In this document: one piece after another, positions 16,249 through 25,760 of the stretch
Numbering within the stretch: position 1 is the stretch's first letter
How the letters are laid out: every line of letters starts with the position of its first letter
Assembly: GCA_902761685.1 (NCBI GenBank)
Contig: CACWLI010000002.1
Coordinates: 65,948 to 129,947 of the forward strand
DNA: 64,000 nt
Source: an uncultured Erysipelotrichaceae bacterium
Lineage (GTDB): Bacteria; Bacillota_I; Bacilli_A; RF39; UBA660
Direction: 5' to 3'
Made by a program: the position numbers and the translations under genes
The notes under the pieces: model-generated
Database searches by the model: none
Told to the model about the DNA's origin: nothing
What the model saw: only the letters and a program-made list of their open reading frames with translations

Positions 16249-18282
16249 TTAGTCACTAGACTTTGCATATTTTTTTGGTTCATAACCTTTAACAAATAAA
16301 TATGAAGGTCCACTAGATGATCTAAGTGGTGGGTTAGTACCATATGCAACTCTTACAGATACTACACTACTTGGTTTTTTAAATCTTGAGTTAGGTTCCA
16401 TTACTTTATTTACAACTTCTTTTTGTAATTTTACTCTTTCACTCCATGCATGAGAAGAAGTATTATATGTTTTCTTTGTTAATTCATCATACCCATACCA
16501 TATAGCTACTGAATAATCTGGACTAAATGTTACTGTCCATGCATCTTGAATTACTTTAGAACTTAGTCCCATTTTCTTAAGCAATTTACTATCATAACTA
16601 CTTGTACCAGTTTTGGTTGCTAAGTCAGTTCCTTTAACTTTTACTGATGAACTTGTAACTTTCTTTAACATCGAAGCTATCATGTAGGCTGTTGAATCTT
16701 TCATAACTCTTTTTCTTTCAAAGTTGAATTCTTCTACAATATCTTCGCCACTTGTTTTATATATTATTTTTGTTATTGAATGTGGTTCTTCAAAGTATCC
16801 ACCATTTCCAAACGCTTGATAAGCACCAGCTAATTGTACAGGTGAAACTCCTGTAAATCCACCAATTGAGTGTGCTTCATTAATATATTTTGAATTTCCC
16901 ATATATTCTGGAGTAATTCCTAATGATGTTACAAACCTATTAATTTTAGAATTACTAATTGATTGAAATGCTTGCAATGCGCATGTGTTTCTTGATCTAA
17001 CTAAACATTGTTCAAGAGTTAAGAAACCTTGGTATCTATTATCCACATTATGCATAACTCCACCATTTGTATATCTTACAGCTTTATCTATGAATGGAGT
17101 ATATGTTGACCAGTTTTTGTATTCTATTCCAGGTCCATAATCAAATAATGGTTTTGCAGTACTTCCGGGATGTCTTTTAATTTGAGTTGCATAATTTAAT
17201 GACATTTCAGTTGTTTTATTTCTTCCAGCACCAACTGCGATTATAGCACCATTACTATTATCAATCATTCCTATTCCTACTTGTACTTTTCCATCTTTGA
17301 ATTTATGTGTATTATAGAAGTTATTTATAGCATCTTGCTTACTTCTAACCATTGTTGAATAAATATCCATTGAAACTTCATATGGATTATTACCTGTTCT
17401 ATCAATTACTTCTTGTACAACTGTATCTATAAATCCTTGGTATTTATTTACTGTTTTAACTTGTGGTTTAACTATATCTTTAATATGTTTTGCTTTAGCG
17501 CTTTCTGCTTGACTTTCTGTAATATAACCATGTCTTAACATTAAATCTATTACTTCATTTTTTCTTGCATTTGTTTTATCAGGATTTATATATGGATCAT
17601 ATTCACCTGGTGCTTGAAATAGACCGGCTATCATAGCAGCTTCAACTAAATTTAATTCACTAACATCTTTATTAAAATATGTTTTTGATGCAACTTGAAC
17701 GCCATAACTACTTCCACCTAAATATGGTTCATTAACATAAAATTCTAATATTTCTTTTTTTGAATAATCTTTTTCTATTTTAAAAATTGATAAATATATA
17801 TCAGTAAATTTTCTAACGATTCCTTCAACCCCTTCTGCTTCAGTACTTGTAAAAGTATTTTTTGATACTTGCATAGTTAATGTTGAAGCTCCGCCAGCAT
17901 TACTTCCAGAAAAATATCCATAACTTGCTTTTAAAAATCTCGGTAAATCAAATCCATGGTGTTCAAAGAATCTTGAATCTTCTGTTGCAATTATAGCATC
18001 TATTAGTATTTGTGGTAATTCATCATATTCAACAATTTGTCTTTTTTCCATTCCAATTGTTGCAATTAAATCACCCTTTGAATCATATATATTTGATGAT
18101 TCTTGTTTGTATAAAAGATCTGTATTAAACTCTGGAGCATTTAGATAAATGAATACACAAAATCCAAAAAATAAGACTACTAAAAAAATCATAATAATTA
18201 CTACTATGGTAAAAAGCTTACTAAATACATGCTTTTGCTTTTTTTGTTTTATTGCTTTTGCTTTTTTCTTTTTGTCTTTCAT
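16249..18282 (-). CDS. Class A penicillin-binding protein (PBP1A type)
   Basis: A 677-residue bifunctional peptidoglycan synthase. After a Lys-rich cytoplasmic start and one membrane helix (about residues 20-45), the glycosyltransferase domain has the catalytic E101 in ATEDSRFFEHHG and the GGASTLTMQ motif. The transpeptidase domain has nucleophile S374 (STAK), SRN and K557-TG (TKTGTSS). Order and length are as expected for PBP1A. The C-terminus after ~630 is a short basic tail. A GGGGGAG ribosome binding site supports the start. It forms a single-gene unit with its own long terminator. Confidence 0.96.
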   Translation of the reverse strand: MKDKKKKAKAIKQKKQKHVFSKLFTIVVIIMIFLVVLFFGFCVFIYLNAPEFNTDLLYKQESSNIYDSKGDLIATIGMEKRQIVEYDELPQILIDAIIATEDSRFFEHHGFDLPRFLKASYGYFSGSNAGGASTLTMQVSKNTFTSTEAEGVEGIVRKFTDIYLSIFKIEKDYSKKEILEFYVNEPYLGGSSYGVQVASKTYFNKDVSELNLVEAAMIAGLFQAPGEYDPYINPDKTNARKNEVIDLMLRHGYITESQAESAKAKHIKDIVKPQVKTVNKYQGFIDTVVQEVIDRTGNNPYEVSMDIYSTMVRSKQDAINNFYNTHKFKDGKVQVGIGMIDNSNGAIIAVGAGRNKTTEMSLNYATQIKRHPGSTAKPLFDYGPGIEYKNWSTYTPFIDKAVRYTNGGVMHNVDNRYQGFLTLEQCLVRSRNTCALQAFQSISNSKINRFVTSLGITPEYMGNSKYINEAHSIGGFTGVSPVQLAGAYQAFGNGGYFEEPHSITKIIYKTSGEDIVEEFNFERKRVMKDSTAYMIASMLKKVTSSSVKVKGTDLATKTGTSSYDSKLLKKMGLSSKVIQDAWTVTFSPDYSVAIWYGYDELTKKTYNTSSHAWSERVKLQKEVVNKVMEPNSRFKKPSSVVSVRVAYGTNPPLRSSSGPSYLFVKGYEPKKYAKSSD

Positions 18283-18410
18283 TATGCTCCCCCAATTAGA
18301 TAGTATAACACAATATTATTATTAACTGGTACAAAAAAAATATACTTTTTTAAAAAAATTTACTTATAGTTTTTTAAATGATATAATAGGAAAGAAAAAG
18401 GGAGATTAAT

Positions 18411-19352
18411 ATGAAAAAATGTGTTGTTATATATAATCCTAATAGTGGAAGGTTAACTAATAGAGCTGATATTAGAAAAATCTACAAAGTATTAGAGAAT
18501 TATGGATATGATACAGAGATAAAGTATACAGAATATAGAGGACACGCTAAGGAAATTGTTTCTAAATTAAAAAATGTTGATTTATTATTATGTGCAGGTG
18601 GAGATGGAACATTAAATGAAGTTATTTCTGGTAATATAGAAAGAAAGAATCCAATATTATTAGGACATTTACCACTTGGTAGTGTTAATGATGTTGCTCA
18701 TATGTATGGTATGACTAACAACACTATCAGAAATATTATTATGCTTCTAAATGGAACTAAAAAGAATATTGATGTATGTTTGATTAATAATAATCCATTT
18801 GTATATGTTGCATGTATGGGTGCATTTGTTGATATATCATATGCTACACCTAGAAAATTAAAAGAAAAATATGGAAAATTGGCATATGTTATGTATGGGA
18901 TTAAACAATTAAAACAAAATATGCAGTTTCACAATGTTAAATACACTGTTGATGGTGAAACATATGAAGGAAAATATTCTTTTATATTTATTACTAATAG
19001 TAATAGGGTTGGTGGAATGAATATAAAAGGTATTTATGATGATGTTAAATTAGATGATAATAAATTTGAAGTGTTATTATGTAATATTAAAAATAAATGG
19101 GATATTTTGAAAGCTGTTCATTATTTAAAAAGAAGAGAATTAAATGATATACCAGCCTTTACTTATTTTAAAACCAATCATATTAAATTAGAGTTTGATG
19201 AAGTTCCTCCATCATGGTGTATTGATGGTGATGAGTTAACACATGATTCAAAAACATTTGAAATATCTATTAATAAAGATAATGATATGTTGTTACCTTC
19301 AAAAAATATTGATGAGTTATTTGAACATTATGATGATGATTCTCTTGATTAA
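18411..19352 (+). CDS. Diacylglycerol kinase-family lipid kinase
   Basis: A 313-residue lipid kinase of the DagK/YegS family: N-terminal VVIYNPNSGR, the nucleotide-binding loop CAGGDGTLNEVISG, LPLGSVNDVAHMYG, and a beta-rich C-terminal domain ending near PPSWCIDGDE. Members phosphorylate diacylglycerol or related lipids at the membrane; the exact lipid is not readable here. In Gram-positives DagK recycles diacylglycerol from lipoteichoic acid synthesis. A GGGAG ribosome binding site precedes the ATG; ends at a strong terminator. Confidence 0.93.
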   Translation: MKKCVVIYNPNSGRLTNRADIRKIYKVLENYGYDTEIKYTEYRGHAKEIVSKLKNVDLLLCAGGDGTLNEVISGNIERKNPILLGHLPLGSVNDVAHMYGMTNNTIRNIIMLLNGTKKNIDVCLINNNPFVYVACMGAFVDISYATPRKLKEKYGKLAYVMYGIKQLKQNMQFHNVKYTVDGETYEGKYSFIFITNSNRVGGMNIKGIYDDVKLDDNKFEVLLCNIKNKWDILKAVHYLKRRELNDIPAFTYFKTNHIKLEFDEVPPSWCIDGDELTHDSKTFEISINKDNDMLLPSKNIDELFEHYDDDSLD

Positions 19353-19368
19353 AAAGAGAATTTTTTTT
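19340..19368 (+). terminator. Terminator after lipid kinase
   Basis: TTCTCTT and AAGAGAA pair around a seven-base loop containing the stop codon, followed by eight T. Confidence 0.85.
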
Positions 19369-19397
19369 ATAATTAAATCTAGAATAGGAAGGGTAAT

Positions 19398-20360
19398 ATG
19401 GAAATCGTTAAAGTATTATTATTGTTACTTATTGGTTTTGTGGTTTTAGTAAAAAGCTCTGATATATTTGTAGATGCAATTAGTTCAATAGCTAATAATT
19501 TTAAAATGTCTAAAATGATGATTGCATTAACTATTGCTGCTTTTGGAACATGTGCTCCAGAACTTGCTATATCTTTTAATAGTATTTCTTCTGGAAGTGG
19601 TGATATTGCTCTTGCTAATGTAATTGGAAGTAATGTAGTTAATATATTACTTGTTATAGGTTTAGCAGCTACAATATCTCCAATTAAAGTTAAAAATGAA
19701 GTAACAAAAAAAGAATTACCAATTTTATTGGTTGTAACATCATTTTTTGTTTTATCAATAATGTCTCATTATTTATTTAATGATGGAACTGAATTTATAT
19801 TAAATAGACAAGATGGATTATTATTTATATTTTTCTTTGCAATGTTTATCTTCTATATAATATCTGTTGTAAAATCAAAGCAAGGAATATTTGATAAAGA
19901 AAAGCCTAAATTTAGTATGGCAAAATCAATAATATTAACTATAATATGTTGTGTAACTATTATATTTTCTAGTGACTTGGTTGTAATTAATGCTAAAGAA
20001 CTTGCTAATATATTAAATGTTAGTACTAAGTTAATAACTATGACTGTAGTTGTAATTGGAACATCTCTTCCTGAAATGACTATGACTGTAGTAGCTGCTA
20101 AAAAAGGAGAATTTGATATAGCTTTAGGAAATATAATTGGTACAAATATATTTAATATTGGTGTAGTTCTTGGACTTCCTTTATTAATATATGGTGGATT
20201 TACTTCAACAAGTTTTAACATGATAGATATAGTATTTGTTCACATTGCTGCATTTGTATTATATATATTTGCTAAAAATGATAGAGTACTATCTAAAATA
20301 GAAGGAGCTATCATGATAGTGTTGTTTATAATCTATTATTCTTATATATTCATATCATAA
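19398..20360 (+). CDS. Na+/Ca2+ antiporter (CaCA family)
   Basis: A 320-residue membrane antiporter of the CaCA superfamily (YrbG-like), which extrudes Ca2+ in exchange for Na+ or H+. The two inverted alpha-repeats are clear: FGTCAPELAIS with ALANVIGSNVVN in the first half, and GTSLPEMTMTV with ALGNIIGTNIFN in the second. Both carry the essential acidic residue of the GxxxPE motif. About ten helices are predicted. An AGGAAGGG ribosome binding site precedes the ATG. Confidence 0.93.
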   Translation: MEIVKVLLLLLIGFVVLVKSSDIFVDAISSIANNFKMSKMMIALTIAAFGTCAPELAISFNSISSGSGDIALANVIGSNVVNILLVIGLAATISPIKVKNEVTKKELPILLVVTSFFVLSIMSHYLFNDGTEFILNRQDGLLFIFFFAMFIFYIISVVKSKQGIFDKEKPKFSMAKSIILTIICCVTIIFSSDLVVINAKELANILNVSTKLITMTVVVIGTSLPEMTMTVVAAKKGEFDIALGNIIGTNIFNIGVVLGLPLLIYGGFTSTSFNMIDIVFVHIAAFVLYIFAKNDRVLSKIEGAIMIVLFIIYYSYIFIS

Positions 20361-20394
20361 TATTAAATATTTGCAATATTTAATATTTTTTTTT
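20359..20394 (+). terminator. Terminator after antiporter
   Basis: A 13-bp all-AT stem, AATATTAAATATT with AATATTTAATATT, three-base loop TGC, then T run. Confidence 0.8.
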
Positions 20395-20421
20395 ATAATT
20401 GAATATGTGAGGTAGAAAATT

Positions 20422-21276
20422 ATGAGAAAAAAATTTGGAACAAGAGTTAAAGACGTACCTGGAATGATGCAATTAAATTGTGATATTAGACCAACTAGAC
20501 AAGAGAGTTATTTATTTGCAAATCAAAAGTATGATGTAACTGAATTATTAAAATATTTAGATAAAAAGAAAAAGAGTGGAGAACATATTACATTTTTTCA
20601 TGCATTTTTAACTGCACTAGGAAAAGTATTTTATAATCGTCCAGTATTAAATAGATTTGTTAAAAATAGACGTATATATATTCATCCGGATGTTTCTTTT
20701 GCATTTGTAGCAAAAGTGGCATTTGATGATAAATCAGAAGAAATGATGATTCAATGTGTTATTGATCCAAAAGATAATATACATACAATTAACAAAAAGG
20801 TATCAGAAAAAGTTAATAAAGTAAGAAAAGATGCTGAACATGTAGATAAAAAAGGCGCTAATAGTGCAATGGATGTTCTAGCAAAATTACCTAACATTGT
20901 AAGAGTTCCAGTAGTGGGATTCTTCAAATGGTTAGATAAAATAGGATATTTGCCTGACTTTTTAGCGGATGATAATATTTATTATAGTAGTTTAATTCTT
21001 TCAAATTTGGGTTCATTTAAATTTGGTGCTATTCATCATAATATAAATGAATTTGGTATTTCAAGTGGACTTGCTACGCTTGGGGAAATCAGGGATGAAG
21101 AAGTATTAGTAAATGGAAAGAAACAAGTAAGAAAAATATTTGAGCTTGGTGCTAACTATGATGAAAGAGCAACAGATGGTTTTTATTTGATTAAATCATT
21201 ACAAATGCTTCAATATGTATTTGATCACCCTGAAATGTTAGAGGATAATGCTGATGAAAAAATTGAAATTAAATAA
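20422..21276 (+). CDS. CAT/E2-like acyltransferase with altered catalytic motif
   Basis: A 284-residue protein resembling the catalytic domain of 2-oxoacid dehydrogenase E2 and chloramphenicol acetyltransferase, but without lipoyl or subunit-binding domains. The C-terminal signature reads YDERATDGFY where E2 enzymes have DHRxxDG, so the general-base His is replaced by Glu. HHNINEFG lies about 50 residues earlier. It overlaps the acyl-CoA ligase gene by 23 bases, so the ligase may supply its acyl-CoA. It may act on an unusual acceptor, be inactive, or use the other His. Substrate unknown. Confidence 0.75.
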   Translation: MRKKFGTRVKDVPGMMQLNCDIRPTRQESYLFANQKYDVTELLKYLDKKKKSGEHITFFHAFLTALGKVFYNRPVLNRFVKNRRIYIHPDVSFAFVAKVAFDDKSEEMMIQCVIDPKDNIHTINKKVSEKVNKVRKDAEHVDKKGANSAMDVLAKLPNIVRVPVVGFFKWLDKIGYLPDFLADDNIYYSSLILSNLGSFKFGAIHHNINEFGISSGLATLGEIRDEEVLVNGKKQVRKIFELGANYDERATDGFYLIKSLQMLQYVFDHPEMLEDNADEKIEIK

Positions 21277-23107
21277 TGATAGACCTTGGTTAGAATTTTA
21301 CAAAGAGGGTGTTAGTCCAAATTTAAATTATAGTACTACATCAATGGTTGGATATTTACTTGATGCTGTTGCTAGATTTCCTGAGTATCCAGCTTATGAA
21401 TATTATGGTAAAACTGTAACTTTTAGAGAGTTATATGAAGATATAAGAAGGAATGCGGCTTGTTTAAAACAACAAGGTGTAAAAGAAGGAGATAAGGTAA
21501 CGATATGTATGCCTAATACACCTTCTGCTATTGTGATGTTTTATGCAATAAATATGGTTGGAGCTGTTGCTGCAATGGTTCATCCATTATCTGCAGAAAA
21601 TGAAATAGAATTATATTTAAATGAAAGTGAAAGCGAGTTTTTGTTTGCTTTAGATTTAGTTTATGAAAAAGTTCGTAATATTATAGATAATACAAAAGTT
21701 AAAAAAATAGTTATTGGTAGTGTTGGAGATAATTTAAAAACTATTAAAAAAATATTATATAAATATAAATCTCGTGATCAAAGACCACATATTGAAACTA
21801 CAGATGATATTATGACATATTCTGAATTTTTAAATTATGGATATGGTTATGATGGAGAAATAATGGTATTAAGAAAACCAAAAGATCCAGCAGTTATTTT
21901 ATATAGTGGTGGAACTAGTGGTGCTCCTAAGGGAATTATGTTATCTAATCTAAACTTTAATGCTTTAGCACTCCAATCACATTTAATGTGTGATCCTTCT
22001 AAAGAAGGAGATTCAATTCTTGCAATATTACCAATATTTCATGGATTTGGTCTTGGAGTATGTATTCATACTACACTTGGATGCGGAATGAAAGTAATAT
22101 TAGTTCCAGATTTTAATCCTAAAAATTTAGTTAAAGAAATAAAAAAACATCAACCTAATTTTTTATGTGCTGTTCCATCATTATTTGAAACACTTGCAAA
22201 GAGTAGTAATATTGGTAAAAATGATTTAGCATGTATAAAATGTGCAGTTTGTGGTGGAGATTTTATGTCTGCTGATTTGAAAAAAATGGTAGATGATTGT
22301 TTAAGAGAACATGGAAGTAGTGCTGAGGTTAGAGTTGGATATGGGCTTACAGAGGCAAGTGCTGCAACTTGTTTAACACCAACAGGTAGATATAAGGAAG
22401 GATCAATAGGTATTCCGTTCCCAGATACATATTATAAAATAGTAGAGATAGGTACTCATGATGAAGCACCTTATGGAAAAGATGGGGAAATATGTATAAG
22501 TGGTCCAACAGTTATGATGGGGTATATTAATAATCCAGGTGAAACTGCTCAAGCTTTAAGAAAACATTCTGATGGAAAAATATGGTTACATACTGGTGAT
22601 ATTGGATGTATGGATAAAGAAGGTTATGTATTCTTTAAACAAAGACTAAAGAGAGTTATTATTTCTAATGGATATAATTTGTATCCTACATACATAGAGA
22701 ATGTTTTAAACAATCATCCTAGTGTGCTTACAAGTACAGTAATTGGAATTCCTCATCCTAGAAAAGTACAAGTTGCAAAAGCATTTATTGTTCTAAAAGA
22801 AGGAATTAAACCATCAAAAGATTTATTAAAGAGCATTAAAAAACATTGTGAAATAAATTTATCATCATACTCTCTTCCAGCAGAGTATGAATTTAGAGAA
22901 ACTCTTCCAAAGACTCTTGTTGGAAAAGTCGCATATACTAAACTTGAAAAAGGTGAAGAAGTTGCACCACAAGTAATAGAAACAGAAAAAGAAAAAAGAA
23001 AAAGATTAAAAAGAGAACTAAAAGAACAAAAAAGACTTGAAAAGTTAAAAAGAAAAGAAGAAAAAAGAAGATTAAAGGAATTAAAAAAATCAGAAAAAAA
23101 CAAATAA
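21254..23107 (+). CDS. AMP-dependent acyl-CoA/acid ligase
   Basis: A 617-residue ANL-superfamily adenylating enzyme that activates a carboxylic acid through an acyl-AMP. Seen in order: P-loop YSGGTSGAPKG, VGYGLTEASA, HTGDIG with KQRLKRVIISNGYNLYP, and the C-terminal catalytic Lys region LVGKVAYTKL. A 45-residue Lys/Arg/Glu-rich helical tail follows, absent from typical members. The ATG at 21254 has GAGG nine bases upstream; the in-frame ATG at 21248 is too close to it. Coupled to the acyltransferase-like gene. The acid substrate is unknown. Confidence 0.92.
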   Translation: MKKLKLNNDRPWLEFYKEGVSPNLNYSTTSMVGYLLDAVARFPEYPAYEYYGKTVTFRELYEDIRRNAACLKQQGVKEGDKVTICMPNTPSAIVMFYAINMVGAVAAMVHPLSAENEIELYLNESESEFLFALDLVYEKVRNIIDNTKVKKIVIGSVGDNLKTIKKILYKYKSRDQRPHIETTDDIMTYSEFLNYGYGYDGEIMVLRKPKDPAVILYSGGTSGAPKGIMLSNLNFNALALQSHLMCDPSKEGDSILAILPIFHGFGLGVCIHTTLGCGMKVILVPDFNPKNLVKEIKKHQPNFLCAVPSLFETLAKSSNIGKNDLACIKCAVCGGDFMSADLKKMVDDCLREHGSSAEVRVGYGLTEASAATCLTPTGRYKEGSIGIPFPDTYYKIVEIGTHDEAPYGKDGEICISGPTVMMGYINNPGETAQALRKHSDGKIWLHTGDIGCMDKEGYVFFKQRLKRVIISNGYNLYPTYIENVLNNHPSVLTSTVIGIPHPRKVQVAKAFIVLKEGIKPSKDLLKSIKKHCEINLSSYSLPAEYEFRETLPKTLVGKVAYTKLEKGEEVAPQVIETEKEKRKRLKRELKEQKRLEKLKRKEEKRRLKELKKSEKNK

Positions 23108-23150
23108 ATATACATAAAATTACAATAATATGTATACTAAGGAGCTAAAA

Positions 23151-24551
23151 ATGAAAAAATATGATGTAGCAATTGTAGGAGCAGGTCCTGCAGGATTATT
23201 TTGTGCATACGAATTAATTGAAAAAAATAATAAATTAAAAATTGCTTTAATTGACAAAGGACGTAGAGCAGATACTAGAATGTGCCCTATGAAAGTAAAT
23301 GGTGGAAAATGTTTGAATTGTAATCCATGTCAAATAATGTCTGGATATGGTGGCGCTGGAACATTTTCTGATGGTAAACTAAATTTTATTCCTAAACTTG
23401 GAAAAAGTGACTTATTTAAATATATGTCTCAAAGTGAAGCATATAAAATAATTGATGACACTGAAGAAATATTTACTAGATTTAAAATGGATAGTGAAGT
23501 ATATCCATCTAACATGGATGAAGCTGAAGAAATAAAAAAAGAAGTTGCTAAGACTGGTGCTAGACTTTTGTTAATTAAACAAAAACATTTAGGTAGTGAT
23601 AAATTACCAACATATATAAAAGAATTTACTGATTATTTGGAAAATAAAGGTGTTGATATTTATCAAAATGCAGATGTTTTAGATATTGTTAGTAAAAAGA
23701 AAAATGAACACGAATTAATAATTAAAATGCCTAAGAAAGATGAAACGTTAGTTTCTAAGAATGTGGTGGTGGCTCCTGGTAGAACTGGTGCTAAGTGGGT
23801 TCAAGAATTAGCTGATAAATATAATATTCCTTATACTTCTCAAAGTATTGAAATTGGTGTTAGGGTAGAAGTTAGAAAAGAAATACTAGAAGATATTACT
23901 AACGTAATATATGACCCAACAATATTTATTAAAACTGATACATATACTGATGAAATAAGAACATTTTGTACTAATCCTGGAGGATTTGTTACAAAAGAAA
24001 ACTATTATGGATTTATTTGTGTAAATGGTCATTCTTTGAAAGATATTAAATCTAATAATTCTAATTTTGCTTTTATTAGTAAAGTTGGTCTTACTGAACC
24101 AGTTACAAATACAAGATTATATGGTGAAAGTATTGCTAGGATTGCTAATGTTTTAGGAGATGGAAAACCAATTGTTCAATCACTAAGAGACTTAAAGAAA
24201 GGTAGAAGAAGCGATTGGAAGAGAATAAATAAAGGATTTATTGAGCCAACATTAAAGGATTGTGTAGCAGGTGATCTTGCATTAATACTTCCACATAGAA
24301 TAATAACTAACATATTAGAAGGACTTGAAAAGTTAGATAAAATAATACCTGGTGTTAATAATGATGAAACACTATTATATGGACCAGAAATTAAATTTTT
24401 TAGTAATGAAATTGATACCAATAATAAATTTAAATTAGAAGATTATGATATTTATTTCATTGGTGATGGTTCTGGTAAAGCAGGTAATATCGTCACAGCA
24501 GCAGCAACTGGATTAATTGCTGCAAGAGATATATTAGAAAGAAAAAAATAA
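23151..24551 (+). CDS. FAD-dependent dehydrogenase with Cys cluster
   Basis: A 466-residue flavoprotein of the COG2509 type (uncharacterised FAD-dependent dehydrogenases). N-terminal GAGPAGLFCAYEL binds FAD; the C-terminus has YFIGDGSGKAGNIVTAAATG. Four Cys at residues ~48-67 (CP, then CLNCNPC, before GYGGAGTFSDGKLN) could bind an Fe-S cluster or zinc. The ATG at 23151 follows AAGGAG; an earlier ATG at 23130 precedes that site and is rejected. It lies shortly after the acyl-CoA ligase and could be co-transcribed. The physiological substrate is unknown. Confidence 0.88.
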   Translation: MKKYDVAIVGAGPAGLFCAYELIEKNNKLKIALIDKGRRADTRMCPMKVNGGKCLNCNPCQIMSGYGGAGTFSDGKLNFIPKLGKSDLFKYMSQSEAYKIIDDTEEIFTRFKMDSEVYPSNMDEAEEIKKEVAKTGARLLLIKQKHLGSDKLPTYIKEFTDYLENKGVDIYQNADVLDIVSKKKNEHELIIKMPKKDETLVSKNVVVAPGRTGAKWVQELADKYNIPYTSQSIEIGVRVEVRKEILEDITNVIYDPTIFIKTDTYTDEIRTFCTNPGGFVTKENYYGFICVNGHSLKDIKSNNSNFAFISKVGLTEPVTNTRLYGESIARIANVLGDGKPIVQSLRDLKKGRRSDWKRINKGFIEPTLKDCVAGDLALILPHRIITNILEGLEKLDKIIPGVNNDETLLYGPEIKFFSNEIDTNNKFKLEDYDIYFIGDGSGKAGNIVTAAATGLIAARDILERKK

Positions 24552-24578
24552 TCAGGATTTTGTTCCTGATTTTTTTTA
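24551..24578. terminator. Terminator after flavoprotein
   Basis: ATCAGGA and TCCTGAT pair around TTTTGT, followed by eight T; an A-rich left flank makes weak reverse function possible. Confidence 0.85.
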
Positions 24579-25511
24579 GTCTACAATATAAACTGGTGTG
24601 CCTACTTCAATTCTATCATATAATACTTTTATTGCATCATCTGGTGTATTAACACATCCATGAGAACCATTGTAGTAATAATCCATTCCGCCAAATTTTG
24701 TTCTCCATGATGCATCATGAATACCATATTTATGTCCTTGAAATCCAATCCAATAATCAACTTTTACAACATAATTTCCACTTTTTAGAATTGTATTTCT
24801 TGCTTTATTTACAACTTTGAAATTACCTTTTGGAGTTTTATCATATTTACCACTAGTTATTGGAGTACTTAAGTATACTTTTCCATTTTCATAATAATCT
24901 AGTCTTTGTTTTGAAATAGAAACTTTAACATAGAATAAATCTTTTTTTTCTTTAACATGAACTATTACTTTCTTTTCACTTGTATTTTTACTTTTATCAG
25001 TTGCTTTCCATATTACTTCATAATCACCAACTTTAGTAGTATCAACATTTGATATTATATCAACTTTTATTTTTTCTTTTGGATCATAATTATCACTGAC
25101 TGTGTATTTACAACCATTAAATTTATTATTGAGTACTACATATACTTCATTTTCACAATCAACTTGTATTATTGGAGATTGTTTATCTACAACTTTTACT
25201 TTTCTGATTAGTGATTTATTATAATTTTTATATTTTAATGTATATTTTACTTCATAATCACCAACTTTAGTGGTATCTACTGTATTAGCAGTTTTAATAT
25301 TAGCTTTATTGGAGTCATTTAAATCTATTGAATATCCTTCATCATTATAAGTTTCTCCATATACAACTGTTACTTTATTGTTTCCATTTAGTTTAAAACT
25401 GTTATCAACATTATTTCTAACATTAGAATATATTAAACCAATCATTCCCAAAACAAAATGACTAATAACTAAAATCATACAAATTGTAAATTTCATTCTA
25501 ATATTCTTCAT
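24576..25511 (-). CDS. L,D-transpeptidase with Ig-like repeats
   Basis: A 311-residue membrane-anchored YkuD-family L,D-transpeptidase, which makes 3-3 peptidoglycan cross-links or attaches proteins. One N-terminal helix (about 8-27) is followed by two Ig-like DUF5011-type repeats, each ending in VDTTKVGDYEV, then the YkuD domain with GIHDASW and the catalytic SHGCVNTPDDA. The last residues VYIVD are typical. No clear ribosome binding site marks the start; the ATG at 25496 is an alternative. Extracellular location is inferred from the anchor. Confidence 0.93.
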   Translation of the reverse strand: MKNIRMKFTICMILVISHFVLGMIGLIYSNVRNNVDNSFKLNGNNKVTVVYGETYNDEGYSIDLNDSNKANIKTANTVDTTKVGDYEVKYTLKYKNYNKSLIRKVKVVDKQSPIIQVDCENEVYVVLNNKFNGCKYTVSDNYDPKEKIKVDIISNVDTTKVGDYEVIWKATDKSKNTSEKKVIVHVKEKKDLFYVKVSISKQRLDYYENGKVYLSTPITSGKYDKTPKGNFKVVNKARNTILKSGNYVVKVDYWIGFQGHKYGIHDASWRTKFGGMDYYYNGSHGCVNTPDDAIKVLYDRIEVGTPVYIVD

Positions 25512-25554
25512 AACTGACTAAATAGTATCATAAATAATAATCAGCAAATAATTT

Positions 25555-25597
25555 TTAACATAATATTTACATGAATTAGTGTAAATATTTGTGTTAA
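25555..25597. repeat. Large imperfect inverted repeat upstream of parA
   Basis: TTAACATAATATTTACA (25555-25571) faces TGTAAATATTTGTGTTAA (25580-25597) across eight bases, with only the central linker positions unpaired. No T run follows, so an operator or protein-binding site is more likely than a terminator. The rest of the 249-base gap is AT-rich with no recognisable parS or ORF. Confidence 0.6.
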
Positions 25598-25760
25598 ATA
25601 AACTTTTGTGAATAAATAAATGTTGAATAATTTAATTAAAAAAGATATCTTAATAAATGATAATTTTTATTTGTAATATTTTTTAATATAAGTTGATATT
25701 TTTATTTCAAAAAGATATATTGTGTGTTAAAATATTATGTAGATAAGGAAGGTAAGCGCA

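Noticed and set aside
16141..16250. AT-rich repeats as a mobile-element end or attachment site
   Set aside because: The long inverted repeat is followed by a T run on the minus strand directly after the PBP stop codon, so a terminator explains it; no target duplication or integrase is present.
20422..21276. Full 2-oxoacid dehydrogenase E2 subunit
   Set aside because: No lipoyl domain, no peripheral-subunit-binding domain and no E1/E3 genes nearby; only the acyltransferase-like fold is present.
25512..25760. Replication origin next to parAB
   Set aside because: The gap is AT-rich but has no cluster of DnaA boxes (TTATCCACA), and dnaA, dnaN, rpmH or gidB are not adjacent.
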